35,492 nucleotides of DNA from DATBHZ01 sp036557185. GTDB lineage: Bacteria; Actinomycetota; Acidimicrobiia; IMCC26256; JAENVU01. The DNA lies in assembly GCA_036557185.1 (NCBI GenBank), contig DATBHZ010000088.1, forward strand, positions 1 to 35,492, read 5' to 3'. The notes below the pieces were generated by a model, which was not told the origin of the DNA, searched no databases, and saw only the letters and a program-made list of their open reading frames with translations. Position numbers and translations under genes: made by a program. Below are positions 16,095 to 22,862 of this stretch, piece after piece (the stretch's first letter is position 1; each line of letters begins with the position of its first letter).

Positions 16095-16134
16095 CGAGTG
16101 TGTTCGCGACGCCGCGAGTGTGCGGTCGCGACGC
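16095..16134. repeat. Imperfect two-unit direct repeat
   Basis: CGAGTGTG at 16095 and 16115 is each followed by TCGCGACGC (16104-16112 and 16126-16134). Two units of about 20 bases, downstream of the phosphatase gene. No function is evident. Confidence 0.35.
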
Positions 16135-16150
16135 GCGTAGGTCGGGCGAC

Positions 16151-16906
16151 TCAGGCGAGGAGCGAAGTGCGGAGCTGCGCGACGAGGGGGGTGATCTTCA
16201 TCGCGGCTGCGTATCCCTCGGGCGAGCCGTACGTCGCGCGCAGGCCGGCGAGGAAGGTGCGCATGGTCTCGGGTGACGCGGCGATGACAGCGGACCGGAT
16301 CGGTGCAAGGGCCTCGCGCGCTTCGTCCGACTGTGATTCGAAGAACGCCACCATCTCGTGCATGGCGATCTCACTCAACGCGTAGTCGGCGACGATGTCG
16401 TCGTCGGACACACCGAGCAGGCCGAGCACGAGCGCGATGACGACGCCCGTGCGATCCTTCCCTGCCGTGCAATGCACCATCACCGGCCCGCCCCCGGGAT
16501 CGGCGATGAAGGCGAGCGCTTCGGCGATCACCGGGCCCGCGGTGCGCAGCATGTCGAGGTACTGGAAAGCCACGCGGTCGGGAGAGGTCCACCCTTCAAA
16601 GTCCTCCCGAGAGGGGAGCACGTCGAGGATCGGCAGGTGGTGCACGCCGCGCACGTTCACGTACGACGTGTAGACGCCGCGCTCGACGCGCTCCTGTTCC
16701 GTCCGCAGGTCGATCAGCGTAGCGAGGTGCAGCTCGTCGAGCGTCCGGCCGTCCGCCGGGGTCAGCGCGTGCGGCCCGCCGGCGCGGTACAGCCGTTGCC
16801 AGCGCACGCGCTGTCCGTCGAGGGCCGAATATCCGCCCACGTCGCGAAGGTTGAAACAGCCTTCGAGCCGAATCACCCGGTCGGCGCTCATCGGGTGCAG
16901 CACCAT
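16151..16906 (-). CDS. PtpB-like protein tyrosine/lipid phosphatase
   Basis: 251 residues from ATG 16906 (16891 is an alternative). The P-loop is HCTAGKDRTG, with nucleophile Cys146 and Arg152 in C-x5-R form, nearly the loop of mycobacterial PtpB. The N-terminal LEGCFNLRDVGGY, RLYRAGG and a central LIDLRTEQE are hallmarks of this tyrosine/serine phosphatase family (Y_phosphatase3). No signal peptide. In pathogens PtpB is exported and acts on host phosphoproteins or phosphoinositides; in an environmental actinobacterium a housekeeping role is more likely. It stands alone, divergent from ssuD. Confidence 0.92.
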   Translation of the reverse strand: MVLHPMSADRVIRLEGCFNLRDVGGYSALDGQRVRWQRLYRAGGPHALTPADGRTLDELHLATLIDLRTEQERVERGVYTSYVNVRGVHHLPILDVLPSREDFEGWTSPDRVAFQYLDMLRTAGPVIAEALAFIADPGGGPVMVHCTAGKDRTGVVIALVLGLLGVSDDDIVADYALSEIAMHEMVAFFESQSDEAREALAPIRSAVIAASPETMRTFLAGLRATYGSPEGYAAAMKITPLVAQLRTSLLA

Positions 16907-17035
16907 GCGCTCACCGTAACGGCACGGCAAGCCGGAAAGGAGGGACGACACCGCGGGTTCGAAGGCTGTTCAGAGGAAGTTCGGCTACCTCTCCACCGCG
17001 GTCGGCGCAGCGCAGCGGAGCCGACTCGCAGGAGC

Positions 17036-17076
17036 AGCGAGCGCCCGCGAGCCGGGTCTCCCGGCGAGCAGCGAGC
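17036..17076 (-). repeat. 41-bp dispersed hairpin repeat, copy A
   Basis: Read on the minus strand, this 41-base block matches 37 of 41 bases of the plus-strand block at 25363-25403. Its core is a hairpin (GCCGGG 17051-17056, CCCGGC 17060-17065, loop TCT) flanked by copies of AGCGAGC; the flanking direct repeat extends to 13 bases (17032-17044 and 17066-17078). It lies in the 215-base divergent gap between the phosphatase and ssuD. No other feature is seen in that gap. Confidence 0.65.
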
Positions 17077-17121
17077 GCGACCAGAAGACTCGTCATCAGC
17101 ACCCGTTACAGTCGCTCCCCC

Positions 17122-18279
17122 ATGCCCAAGCACCCTGAGCTCGGCGGGCTGACCGTGCATTGGTTCCTCCCCACGGCCGGCGACAGTCGGACGGTGGTGC
17201 CCCTCGGCGGCGCCGGACACCGCCGGCCGCCCACGATCGACTACCTGGCACAGGTCGCGCAAGCCGCGGACGCGCTCGGCTTCACCGGCGTGCTGACGCC
17301 CACGGGAACATGGTGCGAGGACGCCTGGCTCACGACCGCCGCGCTGCTGCGCGAGACCGAGCGCCTCAAGTTCCTGGTTGCGTTCCGACCAAACGCGATC
17401 ACGCCGACGCTCGCGGCGCAGAAGGCCGCCACCTTCCAGCGCATCTCGGGCGGCCGGCTGCTGCTCAACGTCGTCACGGGCGGAGACGAGAGCGAGCAGC
17501 GCAGGTTCGGAGACTGGGACGACCACGACGCGCGCTACGCGCGCACCGATGAGTTCCTGACGATCCTGCGCGGCGCGATGTCGGGCACGCCGCTCGATTT
17601 CTCGGGTCAGTACTACAAGGTCGCCGCGGCCGGCGTGAACCAGCCGCCCGAGCCGCGGCCGGACATCTACTTCGGCGGCGCGTCGGAAGCCGCCGAAGCC
17701 GTCGCGGCGCGCCACACCGACGTGTACCTGGCGTGGGGTGAGCCGCCGGAGATGGTCGCGGAGCGCGTCGAGCGCGTGCGGCAGCTGGCAGCGAACGAAG
17801 GGCGGACGCTGCGGTTCGGGATCCGGCTCCACGTGATCACGCGCGAGACGAGCGCCGAGGCGTGGAGCGAGACGGAGCGCTTCCTGGACCAGCTCGACCC
17901 GGAGCTCGTCACGGAGTCGACCCGCGCGCTCCGGGACACGCAATCGGTGGGTCAACAGCGCATGGTCGCTTTGCACAACGGTTCTCGCGAGTCCCTCGTG
18001 GTCGCGCCGAACCTGTGGGCCGGGATCGGGCTCGTCCGAGGGGGTGCGGGGACCGCGCTCGTCGGCAGCCACGAGGAGGTCGCCGACCGAATCCTCGAAT
18101 ATCATGAGCTCGGCTTCGACGAGTTCATCTTCTCCGGCCATCCGCACCTCGAGGAGGCGTACTGGTTCGGCGAAGGGGTCATGCCCCTGCTGCGCGCGCG
18201 GGGCGTGCTCAGTGGACCCGCGCCGAGGAGCGCGGCGAACTCGATCTTCGGGCGCTACGCGCCCATGAACACGCGCTGA
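17122..18279 (+). CDS. ssuD: FMNH2-dependent alkanesulfonate monooxygenase
   Basis: 385 residues, the usual SsuD length (about 380). It has the bacterial-luciferase-like TIM-barrel pattern with the SsuD-type openings WFLPTAGDSR and GFTGVLTPTGTWCEDAW, then FRPNAITPTLAAQ, GRLLLNVVTGGD and FSGQYYKV. SsuD uses reduced FMN from SsuE and O2 to cleave sulfonates into an aldehyde and sulfite, supplying sulfur. A reductase gene lies immediately downstream but in the opposite orientation, the two 3' ends overlapping by 25 bases. No SsuABC transporter genes are here. Another LLM desulfurase substrate (sulfones) is possible. The start lacks a clear ribosome site. Confidence 0.88.
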   Translation: MPKHPELGGLTVHWFLPTAGDSRTVVPLGGAGHRRPPTIDYLAQVAQAADALGFTGVLTPTGTWCEDAWLTTAALLRETERLKFLVAFRPNAITPTLAAQKAATFQRISGGRLLLNVVTGGDESEQRRFGDWDDHDARYARTDEFLTILRGAMSGTPLDFSGQYYKVAAAGVNQPPEPRPDIYFGGASEAAEAVAARHTDVYLAWGEPPEMVAERVERVRQLAANEGRTLRFGIRLHVITRETSAEAWSETERFLDQLDPELVTESTRALRDTQSVGQQRMVALHNGSRESLVVAPNLWAGIGLVRGGAGTALVGSHEEVADRILEYHELGFDEFIFSGHPHLEEAYWFGEGVMPLLRARGVLSGPAPRSAANSIFGRYAPMNTR

Positions 18280-18788
18280 AGAACCGCGCGCGACTCGCCG
18301 AGCCATTCGGCGACAGCTCGGTCCGGCGCGTCCACGTCCGGACCACCCACGAAGAGCCCGCGCGTGGGGCAGCTCGCCCCGATCTCGACGAGCACAGGCT
18401 TGAGGTGGACCTCCACGGCGAGGGCGTGTTGCATGCCCCCGCCGGTCATCACCGGGACGGTGGGAAGGCCGCCGAGCTCACCGTGCCCGAACTGGTCGAG
18501 GAAGAGCTTGACCAAGCCGGTGAACGACGCCTTGTACGTCGGGCTCGCCACCACGAGCATCGACGCGCGCAGCACCTGCTGCTTGACCGCTGCCACGGGG
18601 GGGTCACCCCACGACGCCAGCTCCGCGGCAAGGGGCGCGAGCTCGACGAGCTCGACACCCGTTCCCGGCCCGACGATCTCGGCGACTTCCTGCGCGACGT
18701 GCACGGCCAATGCGGCAGTCCGCGAGGCGGCCTGCGGGTTGCCGACCACGACCATCACCACCGGATCGTGCGCTGGACCGTGCTCCAT
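18255..18788 (-). CDS. ssuE: NAD(P)H-dependent FMN reductase
   Basis: 177 residues from ATG 18788, chosen for the GGAG seven bases upstream and because it sits just before the flavodoxin-like fold. Motifs: VVVGNPQAASRTAALA (phosphate loop for FMN), ASPTYKASFTGLVKLFLDQF, and PVMTGGGMQHALA, as in SsuE/NADPH-dependent FMN reductases. It would supply FMNH2 to SsuD, encoded convergently with overlapping ends; functional pairing is inference from adjacency. It diverges from the acylphosphatase gene 75 bases away. Confidence 0.88.
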   Translation of the reverse strand: MEHGPAHDPVVMVVVGNPQAASRTAALAVHVAQEVAEIVGPGTGVELVELAPLAAELASWGDPPVAAVKQQVLRASMLVVASPTYKASFTGLVKLFLDQFGHGELGGLPTVPVMTGGGMQHALAVEVHLKPVLVEIGASCPTRGLFVGGPDVDAPDRAVAEWLGESRAVLQRVFMGA

Positions 18789-18863
18789 CGGCTGCTCCGC
18801 GATCTCCGACCTTTCGTCCAACATGCCACACGCATCCGTACGGGAGCGGCTTACGATCCGCCG

Positions 18864-19127
18864 ATGCGGCGGCGGCTCACCATTGCTGGACGCGTGCAGG
18901 GGGTCGGCTTCCGATACGCGTGCGCGCAGCAAGCGGTATCGCGGGGCATCACAGGTTGGGTGCGCAACCTGCCCGACGGTCGCGTCGAGGCCGAGCTCGA
19001 GGGCTCGACCGACGCCGTGGAGGCGATGGTCGCCTGGTGCCGCCGCGGTCCCCGGGGAGCGCGCGTCGACAGGATCGACGAGCTCGAGCTCGGGCCGGGC
19101 GGCTCCGTGGGCTTCAGGGTCCGCTAG
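18864..19127 (+). CDS. acyP: Acylphosphatase
   Basis: 87 residues, typical size. GRVQGVGFRY carries the phosphate-binding loop and catalytic Arg, and GWVRNLPDGRVEAELEG the catalytic Asn. The enzyme hydrolyses acyl phosphates such as 1,3-bisphosphoglycerate or carbamoyl phosphate in the cytosol. Small, single-domain, convincing despite a weak ribosome site. A lipoprotein gene follows after 36 bases. Confidence 0.95.
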   Translation: MRRRLTIAGRVQGVGFRYACAQQAVSRGITGWVRNLPDGRVEAELEGSTDAVEAMVAWCRRGPRGARVDRIDELELGPGGSVGFRVR

Positions 19128-19163
19128 GCGCCAGTGGCTCCTGTGGGTGGGTACGCTCGCACC

Positions 19164-19598
19164 ATGCGCTGCCGCGCCGTGCTCGTGCTCTTCGCGAGCG
19201 TTGTCGCCGTCGCGTTGCTCGGCGCGTGCTCGAGCAGCACGGAGAAGAGCATCAACAAGTCCGTCGACAAGGCACAGAAGAACGTCGACAAGGCGGCCGA
19301 CCAGCTCACCGCTCGGTTCGGGGCGGAAGCGATCCGCGCCAAGCTCCTGTACGACAGCCGAGGCGACGACTCTCGTCCGTTCACGGCCGAGCAGGTCGCG
19401 GACGCGGCGAAGGACCTCCCCGGGTCGCCGAAGGTGACGGGCGTCGGCGACGCGAACGGCGACGGCCGGAACGACAGCAGGTACCTCCAGGTGACCGCCG
19501 GCAAGCAGGCCGCATGCGTGATCCTGCCGACGTCGGGGACCTCGGTCGAGGTGAAGGGCAGCAAGTGCCCGGCGACGGGCGTAGCCTCCGCGGCATGA
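19164..19598 (+). CDS. Small lipoprotein of unknown function
   Basis: 144 residues from ATG 19164, the start that puts a signal peptide (RAVLVLFASVVAVALLGAC) at the N-terminus; the lipobox Cys is about residue 22. The mature part has a Lys-rich helical stretch (KSINKSVDKAQKNVDKAADQ), then a small beta-rich domain including DANGDGRNDSRYLQV, which resembles a calcium-binding loop (DxNxDGxND). Its two other cysteines, in ACVIL and SKCPA, may pair. No family recognised. It overlaps the ferritin-like gene by ATGA. Confidence 0.82.
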   Translation: MRCRAVLVLFASVVAVALLGACSSSTEKSINKSVDKAQKNVDKAADQLTARFGAEAIRAKLLYDSRGDDSRPFTAEQVADAAKDLPGSPKVTGVGDANGDGRNDSRYLQVTAGKQAACVILPTSGTSVEVKGSKCPATGVASAA

Positions 19599-20089
19599 GC
19601 AACGACATGAACTTCTTCACGGCGTCCGCCGAGGTCGCCCAGATGCGCGACCTCGACGTCGAGGGCATGAAGCTCGTCTACAGGCTGGAGTGCAGCGGCG
19701 AGGACTTCTACAACGAGCTCGCGGATCGCATCGACAACGCCGAAGCGGCGGAGCTGTTCCGGAGGAACGGGCGCGAGGAGCTGGGTCACGCGAAGCGCAT
19801 CGCGCGCGCGATCGCCGCGAAGCTCGAGACCGATTTCGAGCCCTCCGGCGACATGCTCGAGCGCTTCGCGATCCCGCTGCCCGACGAGATCTCACTCGAC
19901 CTGCTGCCCGAGATCGTCAAGGCCGAGATCCAAGGCGACGCCGGCTACCAGGCCTGGGCCGATCGCGAGCCCAACGAGGAGGTCGCACGGCTCCTGCGGC
20001 TGAACGGCCGCGAGGAGACCGGCCACGCCAAGCGGGTCAACGAGGCGATCGCGATCCTGGAGGCCTCGGCCGCCGCGCGCGCTTCCTAG
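19595..20089 (+). CDS. Ferritin-like di-iron protein with internal duplication
   Basis: 164 residues, ATG overlapping the lipoprotein stop. Two helical repeats each contain a carboxylate and an ExxH: E32 with E62-x2-H65, and E111 with E141-x2-H144, inside near-identical NGREE[LT]GHAKR segments. This is the full ligand set of a ferritin/rubrerythrin-type di-iron four-helix bundle built by duplication of a helical hairpin. No rubredoxin domain and no signal peptide. Possible roles are peroxide reduction or iron handling; genes of known pathway are absent. Ends inside a terminator hairpin. Confidence 0.83.
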   Translation: MSNDMNFFTASAEVAQMRDLDVEGMKLVYRLECSGEDFYNELADRIDNAEAAELFRRNGREELGHAKRIARAIAAKLETDFEPSGDMLERFAIPLPDEISLDLLPEIVKAEIQGDAGYQAWADREPNEEVARLLRLNGREETGHAKRVNEAIAILEASAAARAS

Positions 20090-20096
20090 CGCGCGC
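20075..20096. terminator. Bidirectional terminator hairpin
   Basis: GCGCGCGC (20075-20082) and its complement (20089-20096) form a perfect 8-bp stem with a TTCCTA loop. The ferritin-like gene's TAG spans the loop and right arm, and the convergent gene ends two bases beyond. No U-tract. Confidence 0.5.
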
Positions 20097-20097
20097 C

Positions 20098-21351
20098 TTA
20101 CTCCGCGCAGAGCTCCCGGTCGAGCTCCTCGAGCACGTCGCGCAGCTCCTCGTCGAGCGACGACACCTCGCCGGTTGCCATCTCGACCGCCTTGCGTGCC
20201 GTCGAGTGCGCACGCCGGATCGTCGAGATCCGCTCGAGCGAGCGACGCGCCTGCTCCAGGAGCTCGACCGCGCGCTCGAGGTCGAGCTCACCCTCCTCGT
20301 CGGAGCAGAGGCTCGCCCGGGCGGTCATCCGTGCCCACATGTAGGCGACCCGGAGCGCGCCCGAGTCGCCTTCGTCCTTGGCCAGCACCGCGATCGCGCG
20401 GTTGCCGTGGTACTGGAACGGCACCGACGTCGGCGCCTTGTCCTGGGAGCTGAAGACGGCGACCGCCGCCAGCGCATCGCGGTTCTCGAGCGCGGCATCG
20501 AGCTCGTCGTGGATCGCACGCACGCCGACCTTGCGGTCCTTGACCTCGAACACGATCCGGGCCTCGAGCCCGCGCGTGTCGTCGCGGTTCAGGGTCACGA
20601 CCTCGTCGCCGACCTTCGAGCCGGAGCTGCCCGTCTCGTTGCCGACGCGCTCGGCGAGGTCGCCGTGCACGGCCGCGAGCTCGCAGAGGCACTCGTCCAC
20701 CTCTTCCTCGTACGTGAAACCCTTGACCGCGGTCTTCTCGAGCACCTCCGCCTTCGCCGCAGCGAGGCCGAGCCGCTCGGAGACGTCGCGCACCTCGCGC
20801 ACCACGTCGCCGATCTCGCTCTTGACGTCGGAGACGATCTCGGACTTCAGCTTCGCGAGCGGTGCTTCCGAACCGTCGGTCGCGAGCATTCGGCGGATGC
20901 CGTCGGTGTTGCGCTCGACCAGCTCCTGGACGAGCAGCTCGATCTTGGAGACGACGCTCGCCTTCGAGTCGGGGTCGAAGGTGGAGCCGAGGAGCTCGCT
21001 GATCCGCTCGCCGAAGCCCACCAGCGTCTGCGCGAGCGCACCCTCCTCGCCGTCGAGGAGACCCTCCGCGGTCTGGGAGATCTGGCCGACGTAGTCGGCG
21101 ACCTGCGTGTCGAGCCGCGTCGCGAGCTCCGAGAAGGACCGCTCGACGAGGTCGACGTCGACCGCGACGTTCGCGGCGCGCAGCGCGCGGGCACCGACCT
21201 GGAGGCAGAGCTGCACGGCCTCCTCGGCGTCCGGCGCCTCGGAGACGGCGTGCACGACCTCCGGATCGGAAACCGACAGGTCGCTGATGTGCAGGACGCC
21301 GTCGCCGGTCGTGACGGAGGGGAGCTGGAACCGAATCGTGGTCGCGGTCAT
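20098..21351 (-). CDS. Coiled-coil protein with PD-(D/E)XK nuclease-like core
   Basis: 417 residues from ATG 21351. Residues about 40-210 are predominantly charged heptad-like helix. The segment 212-345 reads as a restriction-endonuclease-like fold: helix KGFTYEEEV (Glu215-217), KVGDEVV with Asp249, then IVFEVKDRK giving Glu269-x-Lys271, the D-(x)n-ExK active-site order. GNRAIAVLAKDE and ALRVAYMWAR follow, as in RmuC/DUF2130-like proteins. A third helical region ends the protein. RmuC-type proteins act in DNA maintenance; here the nuclease call is inferred from motif order only. Not in an obvious operon. Confidence 0.72.
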   Translation of the reverse strand: MTATTIRFQLPSVTTGDGVLHISDLSVSDPEVVHAVSEAPDAEEAVQLCLQVGARALRAANVAVDVDLVERSFSELATRLDTQVADYVGQISQTAEGLLDGEEGALAQTLVGFGERISELLGSTFDPDSKASVVSKIELLVQELVERNTDGIRRMLATDGSEAPLAKLKSEIVSDVKSEIGDVVREVRDVSERLGLAAAKAEVLEKTAVKGFTYEEEVDECLCELAAVHGDLAERVGNETGSSGSKVGDEVVTLNRDDTRGLEARIVFEVKDRKVGVRAIHDELDAALENRDALAAVAVFSSQDKAPTSVPFQYHGNRAIAVLAKDEGDSGALRVAYMWARMTARASLCSDEEGELDLERAVELLEQARRSLERISTIRRAHSTARKAVEMATGEVSSLDEELRDVLEELDRELCAE

Positions 21352-21475
21352 GGGCCAATAGAACAGGATGGGTGCGACACAAACGCGGATATGCCCGTCC
21401 CACGGCGCAAACGAGGGTTTTGCACGGTCGCAGGGCTCCTTGTCGCGGAGCCGTGGATGCGAGAGGCTTGCCGCT

Positions 21476-22003
21476 GTGCACGACACTCGCAGCAGCACGA
21501 GGGACTCCGACGCGATCGAGGTGCTGGCCCGCTCGTCCGACCGGTACCTGTCCCGGCTCGACGGGATCGACGCGGACCAGTGGAGCTTCCACCCCGCGGC
21601 AGGAGCCTGGTCGCCGTCCGAGATCACCGAGCACGCGGTGTTCGCGCTGCGATCCTTCGGCGGCCTGCTGCGCGAACGGCTCGAACCGCTCGCGGAGCCG
21701 GTGGCACTCGCCGACGTCGAGATCCCCTACTTCTTCTACGGCGGCGACGAGGACCCCTCGACCGGGGCCCCCACCGGCAAGTGGACCGACATCGAGCGGG
21801 CGCGCGCCTCGTTCACCGGCGCCACCGACGCGATCGTCGAGTGGCACGCGGCGTGTCCTGCAGACCTGCGGGCCGTGGGCTTCGCCGATGCTCACTACGG
21901 GCTCCTCGACGGGACCCAGTGGATCCTGTTCGCCGCCGCGCACACAGCGCGCCACCGAGCGCAGCTCGTGCAGGTCCAGCACCACGCTGACTATCCAGGT
22001 TGA
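21476..22003 (+). CDS. DinB-like metal-binding protein
   Basis: 175 residues from GTG 21476 (GAGAGG nine bases upstream). The pattern of a four-helix bundle with three separated His ligands fits DinB/YfiT: His53 in EITEHAVFALRS, and the two His of HTARHRAQL near the C-terminus, which would bind a divalent metal. Members include mycothiol- and bacillithiol-dependent transferases; the thiol partner here cannot be determined. The stop codon is the start of a terminator stem shared with the convergent DUF427 gene. Confidence 0.8.
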   Translation: MHDTRSSTRDSDAIEVLARSSDRYLSRLDGIDADQWSFHPAAGAWSPSEITEHAVFALRSFGGLLRERLEPLAEPVALADVEIPYFFYGGDEDPSTGAPTGKWTDIERARASFTGATDAIVEWHAACPADLRAVGFADAHYGLLDGTQWILFAAAHTARHRAQLVQVQHHADYPG

Positions 22004-22024
22004 CGCGCCCAGCGGCGCGCGTCA
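22001..22024. terminator. Bidirectional terminator carrying both stop codons
   Basis: TGACGCGC (22001-22008) pairs perfectly with GCGCGTCA (22017-22024), loop 8 bases. The left arm begins with the TGA of the DinB-like gene, and the right arm ends with the TGA (minus strand) of the DUF427 gene. Confidence 0.6.
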
Positions 22025-22774
22025 GGAGAAGGGCGTCCTCGGGCGATCCTGGAGCACACCGTCGACCTTGATGTCGACCTTCTCGTTGTAGAACGAGACC
22101 CGGCCCGCGATCCGTTGGCTCTCGGGCAGCGGTGTCGGGTAGGACCAGATCACGTCCGCGTACTTCGTCTCGCCCTGGTCGAACGACCAGTAGCGCGCGA
22201 ACCCCTTGTACGGGCACCCGCTCGTCCAATCGCTCTCCGTGAGCAGGTCCATGCGCACGTCGGTCTTGGGGAGGTAGTAGCGCGGCGGCAGGCCCGTCTC
22301 GAAGAGGATCAGCGGCTGGTGCGAGTCCGCGACGACGACCCCGTCGATCGAGACCTCGACATGGCGCGAGCTCGGCAGGATGTCGACCCGCGAGTAGGGG
22401 CTCCGCGGGTGGATGAACACCTCCTCGTCCTCCTCGAACACGCTGTCGACGGCCGCCCAGTCGAACCGCACGAGGCCACGGAGCTCCTCGAGCGGTGAGT
22501 CCGGATACGCGAGCGCGGCGTCCTCGGCCTCCTTGCCGCCGGCACGCGCGGTGTAGAGGACCGCGTCACCGCGACTGGGCGAGTGCTTTGTGTGCCCGTT
22601 CTCCTCGAGCAGCTCCATGCGGACGTCTTCACGAGGCAGGTAGTAGGCGGGGAAATTCGGGTTCTCCCAGACATAGCGGGGAGCGACGGTGTCGGCGAGC
22701 AGCACACCACCGAGATGGACGCGGACGCGCTTCGCGCCCTGCTCGACTCGCACCCGGCCACGCTCTCCACTCAT
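22022..22774 (-). CDS. Tandem DUF427 protein
   Basis: 250 residues with two copies of the DUF427 beta-rich domain (about 10-95 and 128-225). Repeated landmarks are a strand with G-V-x-x-A-D, then YYLP-[RK]-x-DVRM-[ED]-LL in each half, and PYKGFARYWS in the second half, the family signature; the first half has the degenerate SPSRGDAVLYTA at that place. The function of DUF427 is not established. GGAG lies before the ATG. Cytosolic. Follows the fucosidase gene by 88 bases on the same strand. Confidence 0.9.
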   Translation of the reverse strand: MSGERGRVRVEQGAKRVRVHLGGVLLADTVAPRYVWENPNFPAYYLPREDVRMELLEENGHTKHSPSRGDAVLYTARAGGKEAEDAALAYPDSPLEELRGLVRFDWAAVDSVFEEDEEVFIHPRSPYSRVDILPSSRHVEVSIDGVVVADSHQPLILFETGLPPRYYLPKTDVRMDLLTESDWTSGCPYKGFARYWSFDQGETKYADVIWSYPTPLPESQRIAGRVSFYNEKVDIKVDGVLQDRPRTPFS

Positions 22775-22862
22775 GGTTCCGCTCCTATCTGGTCCGCCTG
22801 CCGCGTTGTGGGTGCGAACACGTGGCTCGCTGGGATCCTTCCCGGTCGGGCAGATCGGCGCG

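Noticed and set aside
16095..16134. CRISPR-like or satellite repeat
   Set aside because: Only two imperfect 20-base units with no spacers.
16907..17121. A small gene in the gap before ssuD
   Set aside because: Only short frames without motif or ribosome site; the region contains direct repeats and the 41-bp element instead.
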